From Parus major (Eukaryota > Chordata > Aves > Passeriformes > Paridae), in contig NC_031778.1 of NCBI RefSeq assembly GCF_001522545.3, positions 23,186,611 to 23,250,610 of the forward strand: DNA of 64,000 bases, in the 5' to 3' direction. Below are positions 13,985 to 26,700 of the stretch, piece after piece. Numbering within the stretch: position 1 is the first letter of the stretch; each line of letters opens with the position of its first letter. A program made the translations under genes and the position numbers. The notes under the pieces are model-generated. The model was not told the DNA's origin. It was given only the letters and a program-made list of their open reading frames with translations, and did not search any database.

Positions 13985-14262
13985 ACATATTTTTTTTTTA
14001 ATAAACTGAAATTTCTATAAAATAAATTAAAATGTCTATAAATGAAAATGAATTTTTAGAAATTAAAATTTCTACAAAATAAATTGGAATGTCTATACAT
14101 TAAATTGATTTTTTATAAATTGAAAAGTCTATACATTAAACTGAAGTTTTTGTAAATTACAATGTCTATAAATTAAATTGATTTTTTTATAAATTAAAAT
14201 GTCTATACATTAAATCAAAATTCTTATAAATTAAATCAAAATTCTTATAAATTCCAAATTTT
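13985..14262. repeat. Decayed AT-rich minisatellite, ~36-37 bp period
   Basis: Units of the form AATGTCTATACATTAAATTG followed by ATTTTTTATAAATTAA recur about seven times with substitutions and truncated units (TTTCTATAAAATAAATT). GC content is extremely low. Confidence 0.8.
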
Positions 14263-14796
14263 ATAGATTATATTAGCTTGGTATGTTTTTGCTTTAAATG
14301 TTAGGACATCTGATCAATTTTTGAGCTCACCCACCTCCTGAATTCGTGGATTTAATGGAGGAGCTTGGCAGGACAACTCCACAGCCAAAAGCAGCACTTA
14401 AAACTTGGGAATTTTGGGATGAAACTCCATAATTTAACTCCTTCCTGCCCAGACAGCAGGAATAAATTGTGTGGGGCTCTGTCAGATTTTTGTTACAAAA
14501 TTCATTTGCGCTGAATCACGGAACCAAAACCTCCCGAATTCCTCTGCTCCACCCCAAGTGCTGCTGTTTCCATGGAAATCCGAGCCTGAGGGATAACTGG
14601 GAGTTGTTTAATGGATCAATTAAGGCCACAGATCATCATCAAACAGCATCTGGCATCCCCTGGCCAGTCCTGCCTCAAAGCCTAAAGCTCAGCTTAACCT
14701 CCCGCGATGCTTTGGGAACACTCACACCCAAATCTGAGACTCAGGTTTGGCCACATGGATTCCTCTGCAGGAATAAATCAAGTTAAAAACAACTCT

Positions 14797-14918
14797 AAAA
14801 GTCTTCAAGGCCAGGTTGGAGCAGCCTGGGGTGGTGGAAGGTGTCCCCACCCATGGCAGGGCTGGAATTGGATGAGATTTAAGGTCCCTTCCAACCTAAA
14901 CCATTCCACGATTCCATG
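14797..14918 (+). mobile_element. CR1 LINE 3' fragment
   Basis: CTTCAAGGCCAGGTTGGAGC, then GGTGGAAGGTGTCCCCACCC, and a tail AAGGTCCCTTCCAACCTAAACCATTCCACGATTCC. Confidence 0.9.
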
Positions 14919-14919
14919 G

Positions 14920-16540
14920 AAAGTTTTAGCTTTGAATTTCAGTCCTCACCAGCCCAAATTAAAGCCACCAATGTGAGTAAAAAAAAAACCCAAAAAATCA
15001 TCTCCAACACAAACCTGCAGCTCCTTGGCTAAATTCACCAGCCTGGCTCTTCCAGTCCTTTAAAAATCCTCGGCTCTCTATTTTATGAACAAAAATTAAT
15101 CTCAAAGACCTACTTTTCCAGCAGGAACATCAATATTTTATATTCCCCCTTTTGCTGGAAAGATCCCAGGCTGATTTAGATGTTGTTTAAAGGAAAGCAC
15201 CGAGCCTGTATTATGTAGTCTAAAATACCACCTTTGTCTCCAGGGGAACATCCCAGCTTAATTCAGAGCTCCAGAAAGAGTCTGAGAATTAAACCTCCAA
15301 CAAAACCCTCAGTGGAAACAGCATTAAAATCAAGAAAACTCTCCCAATTCCTTACAAAAAAAAATCCAGCTTGTTTTGCCACAGATCATTCCCAGAGGAC
15401 TGGGGAAAAATTATTTATTTCCATGGAATATTTGGCACGTCAGGATGCCAATGGATGTTCGGGAACGTCCTGGATCGTTTTTGATCCATTTGGAAGAGGC
15501 TGAATAAAGAGCCACCAAAAGCAGCTCAGCCCAGCAATCCATCTCTGCCAGCAGCACTTTTTATTCCACCTCCTTTTCACCCCTTTATCATCCCTTTGGA
15601 GACTGACCCGTTTCTTGGGAATAATGTCAGCTTCCTGATTTATTTTATTATTATGTTTTTCTAGGCTGCAAAGCCTAAAAACCCCTGTGGAAGCTGGTGA
15701 GCACCTGAAATGTTCCTTCATTTTTTGCATTTCTGTGATTTTCCCAGGAAATCTGAGAAGAGCTCACACACAGCCAGTGAGAGAAAAGCCACCCCAGGAG
15801 GCTGCTGGGATAAATCCAGGATTCCTGAAATTTCATGGAGCTGGGAAAGTGTTTCTGGCTCACCCAGGCACACTGAGAGGTGATTCCCACCACGGGATTT
15901 TCCTGAGGAATCCTCTGCTGACATCACTGGGAAATTCTGAGCTCATTTTCACTCTAATTTTGCAATTTCATCGAATTCCATTTAAATTATAAAATATACT
16001 GACACAAAATACAATAACAGAAATATCACAAAAACACAGACTTCATTACCAGAGATGTTGCTCAGTAACGCTGAGCTGCACTTTTGAGTGCTTCCTTTTT
16101 CCTTTTTTATTTTCCTTCCTTTTTTTTTCATAATCCAATAGTCTAAATAAAGTCATCCAACAAAATTACCCCACTTCCTTTTTATCTAACTTGTAATTGT
16201 GAAATCCTTGTGTTTGTATTTAGGCTCCAGAAGGCATTTGAGTCCCTCTCAGGTCAAAAAAAAAATTAAGTTTTTTTCTAAAAAATGGTGGTCTGGACAC
16301 CTGCTACACCCAAAGAATTCTGTTCCTCTGCTTTCCATTTAACCACAAATTTTGGTGTTTCCTGCACCCCACACACCCTCAAACAACCCAAGAAAAGCCT
16401 TGAGACATAAAATCCCTGCAAAAATGAGAAAAGACAAATCCATTGGGAATGGTACAAGGAAAATGGGCTTAAAGAAGAGCAGAGGAGATTTAACCAGGAA
16501 ATGTTTCTGGGTTTTTTCCTATATCTGAGTAGAGCTGATC
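14920..16540. other. Intergenic, no gene seen
   Basis: AT-rich, without recognisable exon or repeat. Confidence 0.55.
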
Positions 16541-16762
16541 NNNNNNNNNNNNNNNNNNNNNNNNNNNNNNNNNNNNNNNNNNNNNNNNNNNNNNNNNNNN
16601 NNNNNNNNNNNNNNNNNNNNNNNNNNNNNNNNNNNNNNNNNNNNNNNNNNNNNNNNNNNNNNNNNNNNNNNNNNNNNNNNNNNNNNNNNNNNNNNNNNNN
16701 NNNNNNNNNNNNNNNNNNNNNNNNNNNNNNNNNNNNNNNNNNNNNNNNNNNNNNNNNNNNNN
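16541..16762. other. Assembly gap (222 N)
   Basis: Run of N. Confidence 1.
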
Positions 16763-17219
16763 TTTAGGACAGGTTAGACAAACACCAGGAAATCCCTCAG
16801 TTGTTGGGAAAAGGGGGAAAAAAAATCACTTGGAGAATTTCTAACTCCACAATTTGCTTAAATCATTTGCATATTGTCACTGTTTTAAAATTAAAGAGGC
16901 CGAGAGACCCCACTGCTGTAAAGAACAAAAAAAAATGGGATTATAAATTCAGGAATTTCAGATTCCCGGCCTCCTATCCCTTGCAGCAGCCCCATTGGAT
17001 TTATTCCCATTCACACATAAAATAATCCTCCTCAGCAGCACAAAAACTTGCCCTTAATTCCTGAGAAATTCAGGAATTTCCCTCCTGGCCTTGCCAGTGC
17101 TTTCTCCTTCATCTCCAAGTGAATGCTACGCGATATTTCCTACATTATATTTTTATCCACGTTTAATCTCTCCCTCTTTTAAAGTTTTATTTAATAGCAA
17201 ACAGCTTGTCTCCTTAACA

Positions 17220-17345
17220 GCAAAGAGCAAAGTGACAGAAAACAAATTAGTTTCTAAATTTAAAAACTGTCCCGTTGCCGCGGCAACCAAAGCTCTACAA
17301 TTACATAAAGCAAATAATACCTACTCAGAAGAGCAGAGCCAAAAC
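17220..17345. promoter_or_regulatory. Candidate enhancer with a perfect RFX X-box palindrome
   Basis: GTTGCCGCGGCAAC (17274-17287) is a perfect 14-bp palindrome matching the RFX dimer site GTTGCC-N2-GGCAAC. It stands in AT-rich, repeat-free DNA with further motif-like words (AATTAGTTTCTAAATT, AATTACATAAAGC). RFX factors control ciliary and hair-cell genes. No target is shown; OTOL1 is about 24 kb away. Confidence 0.4.
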
Positions 17346-17409
17346 TCCTTCTGGAAAGTGCTGGGCTTGGAATGTAATGACACTGAAATAATCAACAAAT
17401 CATTTTAAA

Positions 17410-19260
17410 GCACTCCAGCAAAACAGGGTTTGGGAGCAGGTTTATTTGGGAAAGGCGTGTTTTCCTCGGGAAATGGCTCCCAAGCAGGGAAATCTGAATT
17501 TTCCTCATCATTAAAGGGTCACACTCGCTCCTGACGCTGCCTCAGCAGCACAAAAATTCATTTTCTGAGGGAAACAAGCAATTTTTGGGAGCCCAGGTGC
17601 TCCAAGTGACTCCTTCAACACCCAGCGTGGGCAGGGACGACGGACGCGTTCTTCCTGCCTGTCCCTATTTATGTTGGATCCCAAGAAACAATCTAAAATT
17701 TAAAGAATGTAAAGAATTTAAATAATTTGAAAAACTTAAAAAAATTTCAAGAATTTCCAAAGCTTCCATGCCAGGCTGCCCAGGGAAGGTGTGGATCTCC
17801 CACTCTGGGGCCCATTCCAAACCCACCCGCTCCAGGTGGCTCTGCCTTGGAAAGGGGAACGAAATAGAGAATTTCCAGAGGTGCATTCCAAGCCCAAATA
17901 TTCTGGGAATTCCTGTACCTTGCTGCTGTTGAGACACGAGCGTGGACAAGACAGAAAATGCATTTTTCAGCTGCAGAATGGAAGGGTCTGGTGAGCTGGC
18001 AGCAGATTCCTAATTGGATTTGTGTGCGGTTGCTTGGATTTGGGGATTTGGGCTCTCCAAGTGTGTCAGAGATTCAGGAGAGCACTCACTCACTGGGACA
18101 CCTGAGCACAGACAGCCACTCTTGGCAAGGCCAGAAGGGATGAACCTGTCCAGATGTGTCCAAAAAAAAAAAACAACTTGGAATTTCTTTGGAATGCATC
18201 AATCCTGCAGCGTGACTGACCAGAAAAATCAATCTCTGCCGGTTGCCCAGATTTTTTTGGAGCTATAACCACAAAATCTCCTCCCTAAACCTCCAGTGCC
18301 CTCAAGATGAACCTTCCCCACACACCTCCCCCCTTCATGTGCCTTAAAAAGAAGTTTACGGCAAATCATCTATTTTAAAAAGTTAGAAAATAAATCTCTG
18401 CCCCACAGGTGCCAGCCAAGCATGGATCCAGAATTCCAGCCCTCCAAAGGCTGCTCCATGTGAATTTAGTCTCTGCAAGGGGCACACAAGGCTCTGGATG
18501 CACAAATTCAGACGTGGGCCCTCCCCACACCGCTGTTAGAGCTCTGTGGGCACCAGCAGCTCCTCAAACTGGTTGTCTGGACACGGCTGTAAATTGTTTT
18601 TAAGGAAAACACAGAATGCAGATGGATACCAGCAACCTCTGAGCTCTGCACTGTAGGGAAAAGAGCTCTGGAAGTGCTCCCAGGCATCCCCAGCAGCCCC
18701 CTCCACACTGACACCCTGAAATGTCGTCATTTATCAGCCCTGGCCCTCAGAAAAGTTTGAAGTTTCTTGCCCAATATTCCCAGCCCACCACAGCTCAAAA
18801 CCTCCCATTCGTTTCCAGCTTTAATTGATTCAAACCCGGCTCCTACGCCCTTGTCCAGCCCACAGAAACATCCTCTGAGCAGCTTTTCCTCCTCATTTCT
18901 CCCCCAGTGTCCTCATGGAGAGCAACCACCTCCCTTCCCCGCCCTCATTCTGCTCTGCTCAACCAGCAGAGCTGCTCCAGCCTCCGGAGGGACGAGCCCT
19001 GCCACCTCCAGAAGCTTTTCCAGCCATCTGTTCCAGCCCCAGCTGGCTTTTCCCTCAGCACAGGTAGCCACAATCCCAGATTTCTGCCTGGGAAGTTGCC
19101 AGCCCCTCTCACCACACACTGGATCCCATTAAGGGGTCAAAAGCTTCCTGTGATCCAGGAAAAGCCCCAGAGGTTCTGCTCCTCCAGAAGGAATTCAGCT
19201 CATTATTCTTCAGGACACGACCCTGGGCTTGCTCTACTCAATTCTTCCCTAATTCTATTA
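17410..19260. other. Intergenic, no gene seen
   Basis: Mixed-composition sequence with only short ORFs on both strands and no domain recognised. Confidence 0.55.
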
Positions 19261-19274
19261 TTCTAGGCTTGGAG

Positions 19275-19480
19275 GTCATCTAATCCTGCCTAATTAATCC
19301 CATCCTCCTCAGCCCCGGCGCTGTCTCCCAGTTTTATGTCATCAGCAAATTCCATTTGCGCCTTTTGACTTCTGCTGCCAAAGTCATTAAGGAAAATATT
19401 AAATACCATTGGTCCAACACCGATCCCTGAGCACTCCACTGACAGCTGCCCTCTTTCCACATTGTTCTCAGGTCTTTGCT
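19275..19480 (-). pseudogene. Decayed LINE (CR1/L3-type) reverse transcriptase fragment
   Basis: The minus-strand frame reads GPMVFNIFLNDFG then MEFADDIKLGDSAG. These are the conserved RT motif with the FADD catalytic pair and the preceding GP-FNIFLND motif of CR1/L3 LINEs, in correct order and spacing. No full ORF remains. It is an old insertion, not an active element. Confidence 0.75.
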
Positions 19481-19850
19481 CTGCTTCTGAGGCCCGGCGG
19501 AGTTTTCCTATTAAATCCAATTATCCCGTTTAACTAATAATCGGCTCCTCGGGAAGGTCTGGGGAGATGAAGCTGGGTTTGCCTGTTTCTGCAGCCAGGA
19601 GGGAGCTGCAGGAAGAAAAAGCTGCCCTGGGATCTTTTGGGTGAATAGCAACCACGGTGGGAGGTGGAAATCCCTGATTTACGCCATCCTGAGGGGAAAA
19701 TTGGCTCTTGGGGGATACTGACATATTTATGTTTAAATTTCTTGGGTGTTTTAGCTCCAAGGGTGGCCTGAAGTCTCCAGTTCTTTGATAAAGGAACACA
19801 TTTCTCAGTTATTGGGGTTTTTTAATGAAATAATGGGATTTTAATCACCC

Positions 19851-20016
19851 ATCCCAGGGACACCTCCCACCATCTCAGGCTGCTCCAAGCCCGGTCCAGC
19901 CTGGCCTTGGGCACTTCCAGGGATCCAGGAGCAGCCCCAGCTGCTCTGGGCACCCTGTGCCAGGGCCTGCCCACCCTCCCAGCCAAGAATTCCATCCAAA
20001 TATCCCACCTAAATCT
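19851..20016 (-). mobile_element. CR1 LINE 3' fragment
   Basis: AGGCTGCTCCAAGCCCGGTCC, CTTGGGCACTTCCAGGGATCC and GCTGCTCTGGGCACCCTGTGCC match the reverse CR1 3' region. Confidence 0.85.
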
Positions 20017-20019
20017 ACT

Positions 20020-23000
20020 AAATCCATTTTATTTAAAGAAATTAAAATAATTTTTAATAAAAAGACCAACCAAAAAAAGCAACCAAATAATCAACAACAT
20101 TCCTACAGCAAAATTCCCACTACTAAAATATCACTATGAGACATCTTCCAGCGGAGTCCCCTGGGCAAAATAGACATTCCCAAATGGATATTTCCAGGAT
20201 TTCCTTTTCCAGAAGTGGCTCTGACTTCACTGAGGCAACACCACGGATTATTTTGCCCCCCTCTCTTTGAGACACTCCAAACAAATCAATCTTTCCTGGG
20301 TCTCAGGCTGGGAATACCTGCTCCAATAATTAATATACTCAGCAGGGAGCCTATTCCAAAGGTCATCTTTTAACAAAAATTAAATCAATTTGATCTCCTT
20401 CCCATAAAATTTGAGGCAAAATAACAAAGAAATGGATTACCCAGCGCATCCATGCTGGTAGCACAAGAAAATGTTATTTATTTTTCCAAGGAAATTACAC
20501 AAGCACCCTCCACCCATATTTCATGGCAAATTAATGCAGGATAGCACAGTGCTGCTCCCTCAGAGAAGGGAAAATAAGAGTGGTTTACATATTTGTTTGT
20601 AACCAAATCTGTAGGAATGAAAGTGGGTTTATGTTGCAGCAAATTTAAATTCTGCATTTCCCCTGGTGCAGAGAAAGGATTATGTGGCCTTTCTTTTCCC
20701 GAGGTTTTTGGAGGAATCCAGCTTTTAAAGCAAGGGAAATCCCTTTTCACACAGTTCCACACTCTGCAGCAGTAAAATATCCTTTATTTCTCTTCCATAA
20801 ATGTTTCCTAGGCTGGCAGGGCATGGATGATACCTAAAAATTAATTCAGGAAGAGGGAAAATCATCACTGGATGCAACTGGAATGAGGGTCAGCCCTCAA
20901 TCCAAATGGAAGTGTCCAAGCCTGGATGCTGTTCCTTGGGCATTCAGGAGGCCAGGAAAATAAGAAAATTCACTTTTCCAGGTTTATTTATGATGGGGGC
21001 CATCCTTCAGAAGGGAGACATCTCCCAGTTACACAGTGCAGATAAACTGATTTATCTGTGCTGAGCCTTGGGATTGAGCCCCCGAATGTCCCGGATCAAC
21101 CATCCCAGGCAAACTCTTATTTTTAATTTCCCCTTATACATCAAATTAACATAAAAATAAATGATCCAAAGCAGATTTTTTTGGTTCTGCTGGCACAAAT
21201 CAAACCCAGAAATGTCCCTTGGAGGATTTAATTCCTTTTCCCCCTTCCCACTAAAGCAGAGCAGGAAGGAATCCAACACCTTTCCTTCCAGGATTGACTG
21301 AGCACACCACCACTGTTTTCTTCCTTTATTTGCCCATTCTTATCTTTTATTTCTCATTTTAAAAGATCCATTTTCATTTTTATTCCACTTTTCCTTCAGC
21401 CTCTTCCTTCTGGACTGACCATTCCAACCCCAGGCCTGGTTTTGCCAACACAAACCCCACTCAAATCTAAATAAAAGTTACAACTCTTAATACCTTTTTC
21501 CCCCAAAAAAACACACAAGATAATTAAGATTTTACTCTCTTTGTCACTGTACTGATATCACTTGAAGAGGTAGTAAAGAAGTAAATATGAAATCTATATT
21601 ATTTTTTCTGTAGGACTTCCTTTTAGAAGACCTTATTGGGAATTTTTCATAAGGTAAAACACAGCCAAGTTCCTTTAAATAAAACAAATTTACAACTCTG
21701 GGGAGTTAAACATTAATTTTTTCTGCATGCAGAAGGACAATGTGTGATAAATCCATCCACCCTTACCTGACAAAAATAAAACTCTCATTTAACCAGACAA
21801 CAAACACCAAGCCACCAAATCCTCTAAAAACCCTAAATTGCCAAATATTTATAACCCAAATCCCAGCTTTAGAGCAAGAGCAGGGTGGTTTATTTGAGGA
21901 AAACTTTTCTTTTATGGCATTTATTTTCATTTTTAATGGAAAGCTGTCCCCAAATTGTGCAGCACCATGAGGAATTCCAATCCTGAGACAACAACAGTGA
22001 ATTTTTAGCCTTTGTTTAATGTAAGTGGGATATTTCTCCTGTGAATTCTATGTGGAAATAAATTATGTGGAATATGATTTTAACATGGAAAAGTTGCTCT
22101 GAAGTCTCCAGAAAGTCTGGGCGCTGTGGGTTTATGCAAATGAAGCACAAAATGCTGATAAATTCACCATGCTGATGGATAAAAATGTGTTTGGGGTTGA
22201 CAGGCAATCTGAAAATTACATTTACAGCTCATTTTGGGGGTTGTTCTTCCCAAATGAGGAGGAGCTGGAGCAGAAATTGGCTGTCCCCTTGTGATGCTCC
22301 ACAGATCACGGGCTGGGATTTTGTGCCAGTATATCCAGATTCCAGAATATTCCAGAATATTCCAGAATACCCCAGAGAAAAGCCCTTCCTGACTTCCACA
22401 GGGTGGTGAAACATTGGGCAGGACGTGGGATAGGATTGGGAATGGCCTCAAGGAAATGACACCACAAAACCCTTCAGCAGCCACAAAATCCCCTCAGGCT
22501 CTCCAAGGAAGAGCCCCACTAAAAACAAAGTAAAGCAAAACTCAAAAACACAAGAGTTTGAGGTATTTTTTGTGGTTATATTACAATTTTCCACTGCAAA
22601 AAAAAAAATAATAAAAAATAATCTATATCCAATCTATTCCATAATAAATCCCTGCTGTGTTGTTCCAGCTCTTCCTGCATAGTTTGGAAAATAATTCAAA
22701 GATTCTGGGGCAGGAATTTGCCTGCACAGATAGAAGGTAAGGGGGTTCTAGTGTGTCTAAATGGAAGTAAACTCTAAAAGCAGGATAAATTTAAGCCTGG
22801 AGATTTGTTTTGCTTAATTCTGCACTGGGGAAAATGAGGCAGCACATGTGGATTGAGGAATAGCATCCCTATGGATGGGAGGAAAGGCTCATTTCAATAT
22901 TAAGCAGGGAAAAAATTGATATTTTTATGGCAAAGCCTAATCCTGCAGTTCAGGGGCAGCAGCTCTGAGTGACATCTTCTGGCATGGACTTCCTCCAGCA

Positions 23001-23650
23001 AAGGATTTGTTATGCATGGGCCAGATATTTAATCAGGATTTTAGAAGTATTTTTATCTCCTTGCTTCCATTTTTTAATGTTTTGTTTTTAAAATAAGGTC
23101 AAAAGGAGCATAATTGCATCCAGCTATAGCCATGTGTATGATAAAAGGCAGGTTATTTACTGTAAATATTGGTTCAACCACAAAAGTCAGGGAAAAATCC
23201 CATTCTGCATTTCACTCATCACATTAACTGATAAACCTGAAATCTTTTTATTTATTATTTCCCTGATCTCAGAGCAAACTCTTTCACCCACTGCCTTCTC
23301 CTCTGCTCATCCACAATCTGCTGCATGTGGACAGAGAAACAGAATTCCTGTTCCAGACACGAATCCAAGGCAAACAGAAACAGGGTTTGAAAAGAAAATA
23401 GAAATTGAAAAAAGAAGATTTTTTTTTTTAATGGTATTGAGCACACGGCCACCACCTCCAAAACTCCTGGAATTCAGCATAGCTCTGGTGCTGCCCCAGT
23501 GGAATTTAAACCCTCCCACCTTCAGCCAAGTCCTGCCCTGCAAATCAAGCACTATGAAGTTTAATTAATTCATTAATTACAGCCTTGATTAAGGTGAGAA
23601 TCAAGGTCAGCTTGTTTGAATTCTTTCAGAGTCCCTACTCGTTGTAGGGG
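20020..23650. other. Intergenic, no gene seen
   Basis: AT-rich. A small direct repeat (ATTCCAGAAT, three copies near 22338-22370) is the only structure noted. Confidence 0.55.
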
Positions 23651-23653
23651 GAA

Positions 23654-23705
23654 TGAGCAAGGTGATCTTTAAAGGTCTTCTCCAAACCAAACTACTCTGT
23701 AATTA
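23654..23705 (+). mobile_element. CR1 tail remnant
   Basis: AAGGTGATCTTTAAAGGTCTTCTCCAAACCAAACTACTCTGTAATT resembles the terminal CR1 sequence. Confidence 0.6.
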
Positions 23706-23709
23706 ATAA

Positions 23710-26700
23710 AGAATTAATTTAATTCCTGCTCCTCATCAGCTTGAATACACACAGAGGAAAAAAATACACATATATACACCAATATCCAATAGGTGAAATT
23801 ATCACGACCATAAATCCACTGCCTGCCATATTTATTCACACACTTCAAGCCTGACAAACAGAATTATGAGGTTATTTTATTACCTCATGAAAAATATATT
23901 TTAAAATTTATCTTGGTTACAACTGGCACTGACACAGTGAAGAAAGCTCCAACATGCTTTAAATAATTCAAACCCCTGGTCTTTTGGAGCGTTAGGTTGG
24001 ACCAGAAGACACAAATAAATAAGAAAACAACTCAGAGTGATTCCTTTAGCCAGTTCCAGGGAGGTGGGAAGTGAAGATTTCCATAATTAACCCATAGGAA
24101 GGAGATGGAGCAGAGACAAACAAGCCATAAAAGTTAAAAAAAACAGAAAAATTCCAAATTTTTGAGTGAATTCATCCCCAGTGACAAAGTCAAAGAAGAA
24201 AAGGACAGACAGGAGATATGAAGAGGGTTGTGAAGTTTTCTTCCTAAAGCATTTCAGATTTTTTAGAAGCCAGTACTTCATTTAAAAAAAAAACAACTCA
24301 ATAAATAATCTGCTGTTGACAAAATGAATTGGCCTTGCAGAACTGTCTGGGTACAGAGCATCCCCACCTGAGTTTAAATAAAACTTGCCTACAGAAGTTG
24401 GCTCTTTTCCACATCAGGAATTTGCACAGGAAACCCTGGATGGAAACTTTCCCCACAGCAGCTGCTCACCAGGGTTTTGCAGCAGCCTAAACAGTTCCCC
24501 TTAACTTTGGGGTTTTTTTCCCTGATATATCATTCCTTATATTCCATTTAATATCTTTATTAATGATCCAGAAAAGGGAATTCTGGACACAAACACCAAA
24601 AACGTGCCTGTACCTAATGCCCCAAATCCTCCTGCCCAACCAGGAGCAGAAAAACTGTTATTTCCTCCCTAAAAAAAACACCAGGGGAAAACACCCCAAC
24701 TTATTCCCAAGGAATTCAGGAACCAAATCTTTAATTCAGACAGCAAAAAAACTTGCTGCTTGTGCAGAGCTGCTGCTTCCTCAGAAATGGGGGCTTCCCA
24801 AGAGGAATGAGAATCCTCAGAATCCTCTGATACCACAGAAAAATCACCCACACCCGCCCTTATTGCACCTCCTGATGATTCAGCAGCTCCTGGGTGGAAA
24901 AAGGGACAAAGAAAGAGCCAGAGGTTCCAGCTCCAGCTCCTTTCCAGGGATTTGCCCAAGGAAATCCAACAATTAAGAAGGAGAACATCCAAATCTCTCA
25001 TCAGTTGTTGAGATGAAGTGAAAGGAGCTCAGCTGAGCAATGAGTAATCAATAATTATTCAATAATCAATAATAAGAATCAATAATTCCTTGCTTCCTCC
25101 TAAATGATACCAAGGGATGTCCTCAACCTTGGAGCAGGAATGTCAGCATTCCCAGAGAGTTGGTGTCCCATTAAAGACTCATTTTCCTCCTCAAAAACTG
25201 CATCCAAGCAAACAAAACCTCTCCAAACTCTTTTTTTTCTGCTCCTTTCTTTGGCCTGCTCGGAATTCCCAAAGATTCCCATGAAAATTAAACCAGACAC
25301 AGAAATTCAGGCACATTAACAAGAAATTAAGCAGGGAAAACTCAGAGATGCCCAAATTAAACTCCTGAGTGCTCTCAACTCATTTTTTTTCCTTCCAGCT
25401 GCCTCCACATTAATTGAAATCCCTGTTTTCGAGCCAGGGAGAAGGAAAGTAGAGGAGGAGGCTTTGATCTCCAAAAACATCGAAGGGAACACGTTACAGT
25501 GTCAGGGGGAAGAAAGGAAAAGGGGAAGGAGACCTGGGAGAAGTGAGGAGAAATCAAGTATAAGACAGCATTAAAAAAGAATTAAGTGCCAGAGAAAGTT
25601 GGCAGAGGGAAACCTCAAGAAGAACTTGGTGTAAATCCTTTTCATCTTGGAAAAAGTGCAACACCTGTGTGAGAAAATCTGAGGCAGCAAAGCAGCCACA
25701 GCGACAAAAATAAATAAATTCCCGTGCTGGTGAAAATATATTTAAAATGGCCAAGCTGGTTGTGCCAGAGCTTATCTACTGAAAATTTTCCTGTGAAAAA
25801 TGAGCATTTTCAGCAATTAAGTTATTCCAAACTTGGCCAGAGCACTCAGCTCCTGCTTTTAATGAAATACAACCCCTGTCTGTATCCACTTGGACATTCT
25901 GCAAGTTAAAGAACAAGCAGATAAATAAAAACATCCATGACCCTCTGGACAAGAAATCTTTCCAGAAATAGAAGTTTCTGCCCACTAATTTTAATTGCTG
26001 CTTCTTAATGCAATGGCATCAGCTCTTATTTATAGCCATGTTTTCGTCAGGCAGAATTAGGTTTTATTCACCCATGAAAACCCAGTGTTTTCCTGAAAAT
26101 AGATTCATTTAAGCACCTAAATGGAAATCACTCCTGAAGCATCCAGCAAGATGTAAAGCCAAGCTTTGCTGCTCTTTTAAGCTTCAGGAGCTGGGAAAGT
26201 GATATTGCAGCAAAAGCTGGGATGTCATGAAAAGGAGTTTGAGGAAAATCAAGATTCAAAGGATCCCAAAAGGAGCATTTTGGAAGTTTTCATGGCAGTG
26301 TGGGGCTGGGGGAGCTGGCAGAGAAGGGAATATCGGGATAAATGACAGAAAAATGGGATAAATCATTGTTTGGGCAACCTGGGGCAAGGGCAGGTGAGGA
26401 GAGATCAGATCCAGGTAAAATTTTGGCAGTAGAAAAATGTATTTGTTATTCTTGGGTTTATATTTTAATTTCTATAAAAGCACCACTGCAGCTGTGCAAA
26501 GGGAGATGCTGTTTTGGCTAGGTGGGAAAAAACTGTAAAAACTCTAAAATCTTTGTGATTTACACAGGAAGTCTGTGCCTCAATTCATTCCAAAAATCTC
26601 CCCAAACTCACAATTAATGTTAAATAAAACGGGTTCCAATTTCTCAGTTTCTCTGGGCAGCCTGAGCCAGGCCCTCATCAGCCTTACAGAGCAATTTATA

